From an uncultured Odoribacter sp. (GTDB taxonomy: Bacteria; Bacteroidota; Bacteroidia; Bacteroidales; Marinifilaceae): a stretch of DNA of 9,367 bases. Below, one piece after another: positions 1-6,193 of the stretch. Position numbers and translations under genes: made by a program. The notes under the pieces are model-generated. The model had not been told where the DNA came from and made no database searches. It was given only the letters and a program-made list of their open reading frames with translations. The stretch covers positions 1 through 9,367 of the forward strand of contig CAJJNP010000133.1 of the NCBI GenBank assembly GCA_905193145.1. The letters run 5' to 3'. How positions within the stretch are numbered: the stretch's first letter is position 1; each line of letters begins with the position of its first letter.

Positions 1-1105
1 AAAAACGCAATAACGTAGTAATCTCGCTATATCTGCTTATATTGCCGGAAAACTCCAGCTTTTTCAAATTCGGATCAGCAAAAACAATTTCTACATCATA
101 CCATCGTTCCAAATCTTTGGCGATAGCTTCCAGTGACATGTTTTCAAAGCAAAAGCGTTTGTATTTCCAAGCAACTTCATTGCTGACCTTGACCCGTTCA
201 ATCTGAGGATGAGCTTCTCCTTCTGTTAATGTCAGTTGATAGCCGGGCTTTAATTTTATTTCGGTAATCCGGCTGTTGCTGAATCCGATAGAACCTTCTA
301 CCAGTGTGGTCTTTAGTTGTTTGTCGGACATGTAGTTCCTTACATTGAACTCTGTGCCATAAACCTGTACATCCCCCATGTCGGTTTCTACAATAAAAGG
401 CTTGGTGGCATCTTTTGTTACGTCAAAATAAGCTTCACCTGACAGAAAAACTCTTCGTTCATGTCCGGCAAAAGTAATCGGGGTTTTTAATTTTGTGTCT
501 GCATTCAGCCATACTTTTGTTCCGTCAGACAGCTCTACCTGATACTCTCCGCCTTTAGGAATTATAATTGTGTTATAGGCGGAATCTTTACCGGAGGTCG
601 CCTTGTATTTGATGATTCCGGAATCTTTTTTGACTGACAGTTCTTCTATGCTGTACTGCAAAGAATCTGCTAATGCTTCTATATTTACTTTTTCGCCGTT
701 TGACAGTAGGACAATTGCTTTGCTGTCTCCTGCAACAATCGGCTGTACCACCTCTGTATAAGGCTGAAAATCAGTCTGTCTTTTTTGCCAGAGCAAGAGG
801 CTTCCTCCTACGGACATCAACACAATCAAGCAGGCTGCAATGCGGTAAATGATTCGCTTTATATTCTTTTTGTTCCTGTTTTCGTGCATGATGCGTCGGT
901 CAAAATCTGCAATTAATTTTGACACATCTGTTGTTAAGGTATCCGTTGTCTCATCTGCTGTCCAGACTTTATGCATCCGCTCATAATATTCTTTATGCTT
1001 TGCATCCTCTGCCAGCCAGCTCTGAAAAAGCGCCTCTTCTTCCGTAGTCAGAGAACGGCGGGCTTTTTTCAACAAAATTTCCCAACTGATAAACTCTTCT
1101 TCCAT
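1..1105 (-). CDS. FecR-family anti-sigma factor, 3' end cut off by the window edge
   Basis: The minus strand stays open from an ATG at 1105 to the window start, giving 368 residues without a stop. The N-terminal about 85 residues are charged and should lie in the cytoplasm and hold the sigma factor. One membrane segment follows at about 85-106 (IIYRIAACLIVLMSVGG). The periplasmic part holds the FecR domain at about 183-273 (PKGGEYQVELSDGTKVWLN, then LSGEAYFDV and VYGTEFNVR). The Bacteroidetes C-terminal domain (DUF4974-like, an STN-type fold) starts near 320 with FENMSLEAIAKDLERWYDVEI. Family members usually run about 310-400 residues, so only some tens of residues are missing. In this family a signal from a TonB-dependent receptor is passed through the membrane to release an ECF sigma factor. 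The divergent sigma gene 87 bp away is the obvious partner. The target receptor operon is not visible and may lie left of the window. Confidence 0.93.
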   Translation of the reverse strand, partial: MEEEFISWEILLKKARRSLTTEEEALFQSWLAEDAKHKEYYERMHKVWTADETTDTLTTDVSKLIADFDRRIMHENRNKKNIKRIIYRIAACLIVLMSVGGSLLLWQKRQTDFQPYTEVVQPIVAGDSKAIVLLSNGEKVNIEALADSLQYSIEELSVKKDSGIIKYKATSGKDSAYNTIIIPKGGEYQVELSDGTKVWLNADTKLKTPITFAGHERRVFLSGEAYFDVTKDATKPFIVETDMGDVQVYGTEFNVRNYMSDKQLKTTLVEGSIGFSNSRITEIKLKPGYQLTLTEGEAHPQIERVKVSNEVAWKYKRFCFENMSLEAIAKDLERWYDVEIVFADPNLKKLEFSGNISRYSEITTLLRF

Positions 1106-1174
1106 AAATATCTTGATGTTTTATATAATTTACGTTGATGGATAAAATGGAGGACATGATTTCTCAAAAAAAAT

Positions 1175-1182
1175 TATCTTTG
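1175..1182 (+). promoter_or_regulatory. Bacteroidetes -7 box for the ECF sigma gene
   Basis: TATCTTTG fits the Bacteroidetes -7 consensus TAnnTTTG and ends 10 bp before the sigma-factor ATG. No TTTG stands at the usual -33 distance, so the promoter may be weak or need an activator. The implied leader is only about 5-8 nt. Confidence 0.5.
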
Positions 1183-1192
1183 TCCAAGCATT

Positions 1193-1753
1193 ATGAAAGA
1201 AACCGGTCAATTTCAATCCATAGATAGCCTGGGTCTCAAAATCAAGAACAGAGACCTTGAGGCTTTTCATGAACTTTATAATACCTGCTTTGTGCCTTTA
1301 CAGCACTATGCTATGCGTTATTTGTATGATTGGAAAGAGGCTGAAGATATGGTGCAGGATGCTTTTCTTTCTCTTTGGGCAAATACGGACAGGTATGATG
1401 CCAGACAATCCATATTTAATTATATGACCGGTATTATCAGAAACAATTGTCTGCTGTATTTGCGCAATTTGAAGATACAGGACAAGCATCAGGACAAGTT
1501 GATTGAAACCATATTGTTTTCAAATGTTGAAGAACCGGATATTGATGAAGATATGCATAAACGGTTGCAGCAAGTTTTGGAACTTCTTCCGGACAAACAG
1601 CGGGAAGTTGTTATGCAGCATATTGTTGAAAAGAAAAAAATAAAAGATATTGCCAAACAAATGAATATTGCAGAAACAACGGTAAAAACCCATTTCAAAC
1701 GGGCCATGACTATATTGAGGAATAACCTTAAATTCATTTTGTTTGCAGTATAA
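1193..1753 (+). CDS. ECF RNA polymerase sigma-70 factor (FecI/RpoE-like, Bacteroidetes type)
   Basis: A 186-residue protein of normal size for an ECF sigma factor. Region 2 spans about residues 21-90, with the core-binding stretch EAEDMVQDAFLSLW near 49-62. Region 4 spans about 122-175, with ELLPDKQREVV-type residues at 130-140 and a helix-turn-helix IKDIAKQMNIAETTVKTHFK at 150-169 that would read the -35 region. No region 1.1 or 3 is present, as expected for group 4 sigma factors. The ATG at 1193 is preceded by a -7 box and no Shine-Dalgarno, which is usual here. It is divergent from the FecR anti-sigma gene and probably held inactive by it. Its last 15 codons and downstream flank occur a second time at 2789-2889. 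Targets cannot be read from the window. Confidence 0.93.
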   Translation: MKETGQFQSIDSLGLKIKNRDLEAFHELYNTCFVPLQHYAMRYLYDWKEAEDMVQDAFLSLWANTDRYDARQSIFNYMTGIIRNNCLLYLRNLKIQDKHQDKLIETILFSNVEEPDIDEDMHKRLQQVLELLPDKQREVVMQHIVEKKKIKDIAKQMNIAETTVKTHFKRAMTILRNNLKFILFAV

Positions 1754-1806
1754 TTCCTCTATCCCTGCCAGATTCATCTCATATAGAAACCTATGGTAAT
1801 TATATG
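1706..1806 (+). repeat. Direct repeat copy 1: 3' end of the sigma gene plus downstream flank
   Basis: These 101 bp match 2789-2889 at 96 positions without gaps (offset 1083 bp). The differences are at 1711, 1732, 1735, 1770 and 1781. The copy covers the last 15 sense codons of the sigma gene, its TAA, and 53 bp of non-coding flank. Both copies end at the same TATATG. Similarity breaks off sharply on the right and decays within a few bases on the left. Confidence 0.93.
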
Positions 1807-1928
1807 CGCTATTAGACAATAGGTTTATTATTCACATGTCTCATCCTTTAGGGTGTAATTGCAACATCTTCGTATATATATAGCGAGAAAACGAAAAAAG
1901 AATTGGTTCTAAAAAATAAATCAACTTT

Positions 1929-1960
1929 TTTGCGGATTTAAGGGGGAAGACCTATCTTTG
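1929..1960 (+). promoter_or_regulatory. Promoter of the higBA operon
   Basis: TTTG at 1929-1932 and TATCTTTG at 1953-1960 are separated by 20 bp, a full match to the Bacteroidetes TTTG-N19-21-TAnnTTTG consensus. Transcription should start near 1964, giving a leader of about 18 nt before higB. Confidence 0.8.
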
Positions 1961-1965
1961 CAAAG
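1956..1965. promoter_or_regulatory. Candidate HigA operator palindrome
   Basis: CTTTGCAAAG is a perfect 10-bp palindrome lying over the end of the -7 box and the expected transcription start. HigA antitoxins of this family commonly repress their own operon by binding palindromes at the promoter. The assignment rests on position only; a 10-bp palindrome can occur by chance. Confidence 0.35.
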
Positions 1966-1981
1966 TAAACGACAGCATGAT

Positions 1982-2296
1982 ATGATTGTAAATTTCGATA
2001 AGGATTATTTGCGCGAACTTTACGAAACCGGGGAAAGCGATAAGAAACACTGCTTTCAACCTGACATAATCAAGCGTTATATAAAAAGCATTGATTACCT
2101 TAAAAGCGCAAATGGAATTGAAGATTTGTTTCGGTTGCCATCATTGCGATATGAAGTGCTAAAAGGCGACAAGGCGGGCATTTCATCAATTAGGGTAAAC
2201 GACCAATATCGAATTGAATTTACCGTGATAGAAGAAGAAAGCGAAACGATTGTTTGCATCTGCAATATATTGGAATTGTCAAATCATTATAAATAA
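1982..2296 (+). CDS. higB: HigB-type toxin (RelE/ParE superfamily mRNA interferase)
   Basis: A 104-residue protein with the hallmarks of the HigB / plasmid-maintenance killer family: an N-terminal FDKDYLRELYETGE, a central LPSLRYEVLKGDKAG, then SIRVNDQYRIEFTV (about 69-82), and a C-terminal LELSNHYK. The family cleaves mRNA on the ribosome during translation; R71 and R77 and the terminal His-Tyr are the candidate functional residues. I chose ATG 1982. A longer reading from the TTG at 1958 starts inside the -7 promoter box and is implausible. The toxin precedes its antitoxin by 7 bp, the usual inverted order of higBA. The pair sits between two copies of the sigma-gene 3' end. Length and motifs look intact. 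Confidence 0.92.
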   Translation: MIVNFDKDYLRELYETGESDKKHCFQPDIIKRYIKSIDYLKSANGIEDLFRLPSLRYEVLKGDKAGISSIRVNDQYRIEFTVIEEESETIVCICNILELSNHYK

Positions 2297-2303
2297 AACA
2301 ATT

Positions 2304-2648
2304 ATGATTACAGTTAAAGGAATGGACCCTAAAATGATAGCAAATAATCTTGAACCGTTTGAACCCACGCATCCGGGCGATTTGCTCAAAGATGAAATCG
2401 AATGTCGAGGCATATCTCAAAAACAACTTGCCGCCGATATGGGGGTTTCATATACCGTTTTGAATGACATTGTAAGGGGGAAACGAGCTGTGAATACCAA
2501 GTTTGCTTTGCTTTGTGAACAAGCACTGGACATTCCAGCACACTTGTTGTTGAATCTGCAAGCCGAATATGATATGGTTACCGCTAAACGGGATAAGTCT
2601 TTTTTGGAACGCCTTGCCAATGTAAGGAAGATTGCGGCGGTACTTTAA
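2304..2648 (+). CDS. higA: HigA-type antitoxin, XRE-family helix-turn-helix
   Basis: A 114-residue protein with the HigA/VapI signature: THPGDLLKDEIECRGISQKQ (residues 22-41), a helix-turn-helix at about 38-60 (SQKQLAADMGVSYTVLNDIV), then RGKRAVNTKFALL and a leucine-rich LLLNLQAEYD segment. It should bind and neutralise HigB and repress the operon. The ATG at 2304 follows the higB stop by 7 bp. An in-frame start further upstream at 2250 would overlap higB by 47 bp and adds residues not typical of the family. The C-terminal tail FLERLANVRKIAAVL looks complete. Confidence 0.93.
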   Translation: MITVKGMDPKMIANNLEPFEPTHPGDLLKDEIECRGISQKQLAADMGVSYTVLNDIVRGKRAVNTKFALLCEQALDIPAHLLLNLQAEYDMVTAKRDKSFLERLANVRKIAAVL

Positions 2649-2788
2649 TTAAATTCAATCGGATATGAAGAAGTTTATTTTTACTTGTATTATGAGAATC
2701 AGCAGTTGGCTCTCTGATTCAAGAATTAAAAATTAACAAATGTAAGTAGTGTTGTCCGAAGCTGGTGTCAGAGTTATCATCTCCGGCT
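2649..2788. other. Non-coding stretch between higA and repeat copy 2
   Basis: No convincing gene. It holds one short hairpin, GAATCAG (2696-2702) pairing with CTGATTC (2714-2720) around an 11-nt loop. There is no T-run after it, so it is a poor terminator. The rest, up to the abrupt start of repeat copy 2, resembles nothing I recognise. Confidence 0.5.
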
Positions 2789-2889
2789 ATGACGATATTG
2801 AGGAATAACCTTAAGTTTATTTTGTTTGCAGTATAATTCCTCTATCCCTGCCGGATTCATCTCCTATAGAAACCTATGGTAATTATATG
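2789..2889 (+). repeat. Direct repeat copy 2: duplicated 3' end of the sigma gene
   Basis: Second copy of 1706-1806, 96/101 identical. Read in the sigma-gene frame it still encodes MTILRNNLKFILFAV and a TAA. Its three coding differences are third-position changes (ACT/ACG, AAA/AAG, TTC/TTT) that leave the protein unchanged. Two further differences lie in the flank. No start or upstream part of a sigma gene precedes it, so it is a non-expressed remnant or a recombination footprint. Confidence 0.93.
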
Positions 2890-2900
2890 ATAAAAATATA

Positions 2901-2927
2901 TCAAAGATAACAATCTGTTATCTTTGA
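2901..2927. repeat. Perfect inverted repeat, 11-bp arms and 5-nt loop
   Basis: TCAAAGATAAC (2901-2911) pairs perfectly with GTTATCTTTGA (2917-2927) around AATCT. Each arm carries TATCTTTG, the -7 promoter motif, one reading outward on each strand. No T-run follows, so an operator, paired -7 boxes or an RNA hairpin are all possible. It begins 11 bp after repeat copy 2. Confidence 0.7.
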
Positions 2928-2973
2928 CTTATAGTTGTGTTATATTTGATATATGTTTGAGATGAATTTAAGT

Positions 2974-2998
2974 GGGAGGGAGGAGGGGGTAATGAGGG
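2974..2998 (+). other. G-quadruplex-type motif upstream of fbp
   Basis: Four G-runs (2974-2976, 2978-2980, 2985-2989, 2996-2998) are separated by loops of 1, 4 and 6 nt, satisfying the usual G3+N1-7 rule. The surrounding intergenic DNA is strongly AT-rich, so this stands out. It lies about 40 bp upstream of the -33 element of the fbp promoter. Confidence 0.5.
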
Positions 2999-3036
2999 AG
3001 TGGAGAAGTTCTGACCCACTAAATAATATGAAAACG

Positions 3037-3068
3037 TTTGTGTATTACAATTTCTCATTTTATATTTG
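3037..3068 (+). promoter_or_regulatory. Promoter of the fbp operon
   Basis: TTTG at 3037-3040 and TATATTTG at 3061-3068 are 20 bp apart, a full match to the Bacteroidetes housekeeping consensus. The start should be near 3072, leaving a leader of about 25 nt. It probably drives all three genes to 6883, since no gap inside the operon is large enough for another full promoter. Confidence 0.8.
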
Positions 3069-3096
3069 CGTCTACTAACAAAAACATTCTGATTTC

Positions 3097-4110
3097 ATGA
3101 ATAAAGTTACAACTTTAAATCAATTTATTATTGAGCAGCAGGCTAATGTACCTGAGGCGACCGGTGGTTTTTCTTGTTTGTTGCACCATGTGGGAATTGC
3201 TGCAAAGAAAATTAATAGGGAAGTAAATAAAGCCGGATTGGTAGATATTCTGGGACGTGCTGGCTCAGAAAATGTACAGGGCGAAGACCAGCAGAAGTTG
3301 GATGTATATGCCAATGAAACATTTATTGCAGAGTTGAAGGCGAGCGGTGAATGTTGTGGTATTGCTTCGGAGGAAAACCAGGATGTGGTTGTTTTTGAAG
3401 AAGGGATGGCTCGTGATGCCAAATATATTTTTTGTATGGATCCGTTAGACGGGTCGTCTAATATCGATGTGAATGTTTCCATCGGTACAATCTTTTCTGT
3501 TTATCGGCGTAAATCGCCAATCGGAGAAACGGCAAAGTTGGATGATTTTCTGCAGAGTGGCTGTGAACAGGTTGCTGCCGGATATGTGATTTACGGATCA
3601 TCAACGATGCTGGTCTATACAACGGGTAATGGCGTCAATGGATTTACTTTGGATACATCTATCGGAGAATTCTGTTTGTCCCATCCGGATATCAAGACTC
3701 CGGCCGATGGAAAAATATATTCTATCAATGAAGGAAATTATGAGAAATTTCCTGTGGGTGTGAAGAAATATATCAAGTATTGCCAAGAGACCGACAAGAA
3801 AACAAATCGTCCTTATACTTCGAGATATATCGGGTCGTTGGTGGCGGATTTTCATCGCAATCTGTTGAAAGGCGGCGTGTTTATCTATCCGGAAACGAAT
3901 AGCCATCCGACAGGGAAATTGCGCCTGTTGTACGAATGCAATCCGATTGCTTTTATTGCAGAACAGGCAGGGGGATTGGCGACGGACGGATGCCGCCGGA
4001 TTTTGGAAATACAGCCGGAAACAATTCACCAACGCGTGCCGTTTTATACCGGCTCAAAGAATATGGTGGAAAAAGTAGAGGATTTTCTGCGTTTTTTCGA
4101 ACAAGTGTAA
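3097..4110 (+). CDS. fbp: Fructose-1,6-bisphosphatase, class I
   Basis: A 337-residue cytoplasmic enzyme of normal class I length. It hydrolyses fructose 1,6-bisphosphate to fructose 6-phosphate and phosphate, the committed step of gluconeogenesis. The metal-site motifs are intact: [16 protein letters not shown] (59-74), IASEEN (89-94) and the signature [15 protein letters not shown] (114-128). Substrate-site segments are also present: [11 protein letters not shown] (209-219), [19 protein letters not shown] (237-255) and [10 protein letters not shown] (274-283). The protein closely resembles the E. coli type enzyme throughout. The ATG at 3097 is the only sensible start after the promoter at 3037-3068, and no Shine-Dalgarno is present. 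It is first in an operon with an ADP-forming acyl-CoA synthetase. Class I enzymes are commonly inhibited by AMP; I did not verify the AMP-site residues. Confidence 0.97.
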   Translation: MNKVTTLNQFIIEQQANVPEATGGFSCLLHHVGIAAKKINREVNKAGLVDILGRAGSENVQGEDQQKLDVYANETFIAELKASGECCGIASEENQDVVVFEEGMARDAKYIFCMDPLDGSSNIDVNVSIGTIFSVYRRKSPIGETAKLDDFLQSGCEQVAAGYVIYGSSTMLVYTTGNGVNGFTLDTSIGEFCLSHPDIKTPADGKIYSINEGNYEKFPVGVKKYIKYCQETDKKTNRPYTSRYIGSLVADFHRNLLKGGVFIYPETNSHPTGKLRLLYECNPIAFIAEQAGGLATDGCRRILEIQPETIHQRVPFYTGSKNMVEKVEDFLRFFEQV

Positions 4111-4131
4111 AAATAAAAAGATAAAAACAAT

Positions 4132-6189
4132 ATGATAAACAAACAATTATTAAACCCTTCCAGTATTGTGGTTGTTGGAGGGTCGGACGATATACAGAAG
4201 CCCGGAGGCAAAGTATTGAAAAATTTGCTTGACGGACAATTTAAAGGAGGCTTGTATGTGGTTAATCCTAAAATGGATGAAGTGCAGGGTGTGAAAGCCT
4301 ACCATGATGTGAAAGAGTTGCCGGAAGTAGACTGTGCTATTATTGCTATTGCTGCAAAATTTTGTCCGGCTACTATCGAAGTTCTGGCAAAGGAGAAGAA
4401 TACTCGTGCTTTCATTATCCTTTCGGCAGGATTCAGCGAAGAGAATGCTGAGGGAAAGGCTTTGGAACAGCAGATAGTCAATACAATCGATGCTGTCGGA
4501 GGTTCATTGATCGGTCCGAACTGTATAGGCGTATTGAATACAAATTATAACGGAGTGTTTACAACTCCTATTCCTAAATTGGATCCGCAGGGTGTTGATT
4601 TTGTATCCGGTTCCGGAGCTACAGCTCTGTTTATTATGGATGCCGGCATGCAGAAAGGTGTGAAGTTCAACAGTGTTTATTCCGTGGGCAACTCTGCACA
4701 GTTGGGTGTGGAAGAAATCCTGGAGTATTGGGATGAGTCTTTTGATCCGGAAACAAGCTCGCGTATTAAGTTGATGTACGTGGAAAGTATTGACAAACCG
4801 GACAAATTGTTGAAACACGCATCTTCTTTGATTCGCAAGGGATGTCGCATTGCTGCTATTAAATCGGGCGGTTCTGCTGCAGGTAGCCGCGCTGCATCTT
4901 CGCATACCGGGGCTTTGGCAAGTTCGGACGTGGCTGTAGAGGCATTGTTCCGTAAAGCGGGAATTGTTCGTTGCCATGGCCGTGATGAATTGGCTACGGT
5001 TGCTGCAATTTTTACATATCCGGAGTTGAAAGGTAAGAATATTGCTATTGTGACTCATGCCGGAGGTCCTGCCGTGATGTTGACCGATGCTCTTTCTAAC
5101 GGAGGCATGGAAATCCCTCACTTGGAAGGTCCGAAAGCAGAGGCTTTGTTGTCTCAATTGTTTAACGGTTCTTCTGTCGGTAATCCGATTGACTTCCTGG
5201 CAACTGGAACGGCTGAGCAGTTGGGCGTTATTTTGGATGCATGTAATCGCGACTTCGATAATATTGATGGGATTGCAGTTATATTCGGTAGCCCGGGATT
5301 GTTCCCTGTTTATGATGTATATAAGGTGTTGGGAGAAAAGATTGCCACTTCTAAAAAACCGATTTACCCGATATTCCCGTCTTCTATGGTTGTGAAGGAT
5401 GAGATTGACGAGTTTGTACGCAATGGAGGTGTATATTTCCCGTATGAGGTGAATTTTGGAAATGCGCTTTGTAAAGTGTTCAAGACTTCGGCACCCCAGC
5501 CTGCACAGCCGGAATTGCCGGAGGTGGACGAGGCTCGCATCCGTGCTGTTGTAGATAAGGCAGAAAACGGATATCTGGCTCCGGAGCAGATACATGAACT
5601 ATTGGACGCTGCAGGTATTGCACGTGCAAAAGAGGGTGTCGCTGATACGGAGGAAGAGATTGTGGCTTTGGCTAAATCTATCGGTTTCCCGTTAGTGATG
5701 AAAGTTGTCGGTCCGGTGCATAAATCAGATGTGGGTGGTGTGACCTTGAATGTGCGCGATGAGGCTACGGTGCGCAGTGAATTCCGTCGTATGATGCAGA
5801 TTAAAGATACGCATGCTGTTATGCTGGCTCAGCAGTTGTCCGGTACAGAGGTGTTTATCGGTGCTAAGCGTGAGGCTAAATTCGGTCACATGGTGCTTTG
5901 CGGTTTGGGAGGTATCTTTATTGAGGTATTGAAAGATGTGCGGGCAGGATTGGCTCCGATTGCGGCTCCTGAAGCTTTGGATATGATTCGCGAATTGAAG
6001 TCTTATAAGATTATTCAGGGTGTGCGTGGTCAGGAACCGGTCAATGAGCAGAAATTTGCAGAGGCGGTAGCCCGTGTTTCTATGCTGGTGAAGGTTGCAC
6101 CTGAAATTTTCGAGATGGACTTGAATCCGTTGTTGGGTAATAAAGAGAATGTTGTGGCTGTAGATGCACGTATCCGCATTGAAAAGTAA
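4132..6189 (+). CDS. Acetate/acyl-CoA ligase (ADP-forming), fused alpha-beta subunits
   Basis: A 685-residue NDP-forming acyl-CoA synthetase. The enzyme converts an acyl-CoA (typically acetyl-CoA) with ADP and phosphate to the free acid, CoA and ATP, conserving energy during fermentation; it can also run in reverse. Domain order is the alpha part first: a CoA-binding Rossmann domain at 1-130 (VVVGGSDD, LSAGFSEE, IGPNCIGV), a succinyl-CoA-ligase-like domain at about 150-290 with the phosphorylatable His258 in SSHTGALA, and a further CoA-ligase domain to about 450 (THAGGPAVM, GNPIDF). A proline-rich linker at 453-464 leads to the beta part, an ATP-grasp domain at about 466-685 (FPLVMKVVGPVHKSDVGGV with His530, LGGIFIEVLKDV, EMDLNPLL). 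It begins 21 bp after fbp. Substrate (acetate or another acid) cannot be fixed from sequence alone. Confidence 0.93.
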   Translation: MINKQLLNPSSIVVVGGSDDIQKPGGKVLKNLLDGQFKGGLYVVNPKMDEVQGVKAYHDVKELPEVDCAIIAIAAKFCPATIEVLAKEKNTRAFIILSAGFSEENAEGKALEQQIVNTIDAVGGSLIGPNCIGVLNTNYNGVFTTPIPKLDPQGVDFVSGSGATALFIMDAGMQKGVKFNSVYSVGNSAQLGVEEILEYWDESFDPETSSRIKLMYVESIDKPDKLLKHASSLIRKGCRIAAIKSGGSAAGSRAASSHTGALASSDVAVEALFRKAGIVRCHGRDELATVAAIFTYPELKGKNIAIVTHAGGPAVMLTDALSNGGMEIPHLEGPKAEALLSQLFNGSSVGNPIDFLATGTAEQLGVILDACNRDFDNIDGIAVIFGSPGLFPVYDVYKVLGEKIATSKKPIYPIFPSSMVVKDEIDEFVRNGGVYFPYEVNFGNALCKVFKTSAPQPAQPELPEVDEARIRAVVDKAENGYLAPEQIHELLDAAGIARAKEGVADTEEEIVALAKSIGFPLVMKVVGPVHKSDVGGVTLNVRDEATVRSEFRRMMQIKDTHAVMLAQQLSGTEVFIGAKREAKFGHMVLCGLGGIFIEVLKDVRAGLAPIAAPEALDMIRELKSYKIIQGVRGQEPVNEQKFAEAVARVSMLVKVAPEIFEMDLNPLLGNKENVVAVDARIRIEK

Positions 6190-6193
6190 AGCT

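Larger units (their letters stand above)
2890..3096. other. Intergenic regulatory region upstream of fbp
   Basis: No gene is seen. Besides the palindrome at 2901-2927 it has two further TAnnTTTG boxes (TATATTTG at 2941-2948 and TATGTTTG at 2952-2959) without a well-placed TTTG upstream, a G-run cluster at 2974-2998, and the strong fbp promoter at 3037-3068. Confidence 0.6.

Noticed and set aside
1787..1826. Terminator formed by AAACCTAT and ATAGGTTT after the sigma gene
   Set aside because: 8-bp arms separated by 24 nt with no T-run; the second arm lies outside the repeat and is absent after copy 2.
1958..1981. TTG start extending HigB by eight residues
   Set aside because: The TTG is part of the -7 box TATCTTTG, upstream of the expected transcription start; ATG 1982 matches the family N-terminus.
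2250..2303. Earlier start for HigA inside higB
   Set aside because: It would add 18 residues not typical of HigA; ATG 2304 follows the higB stop with normal spacing.
2696..2720. Rho-independent terminator after higA
   Set aside because: A 7-bp AT-rich stem with an 11-nt loop and no T-run is too weak to call.
1807..2788. The higBA segment as a transposon or insertion sequence
   Set aside because: No transposase or integrase gene, no terminal inverted repeats and no short target-site duplication; only the long direct repeats of host gene sequence are seen.
3601..4032. Minus-strand open frame opposite fbp
   Set aside because: Shadow of a strongly conserved enzyme gene, without protein-like features.
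4504..5595. Long open frame (363 codons) on the minus strand
   Set aside because: It lies wholly opposite the acyl-CoA synthetase gene, has an unnatural composition rich in Arg, Cys, His and Asn, and no recognisable domain. It is a shadow of codon bias in the real gene.
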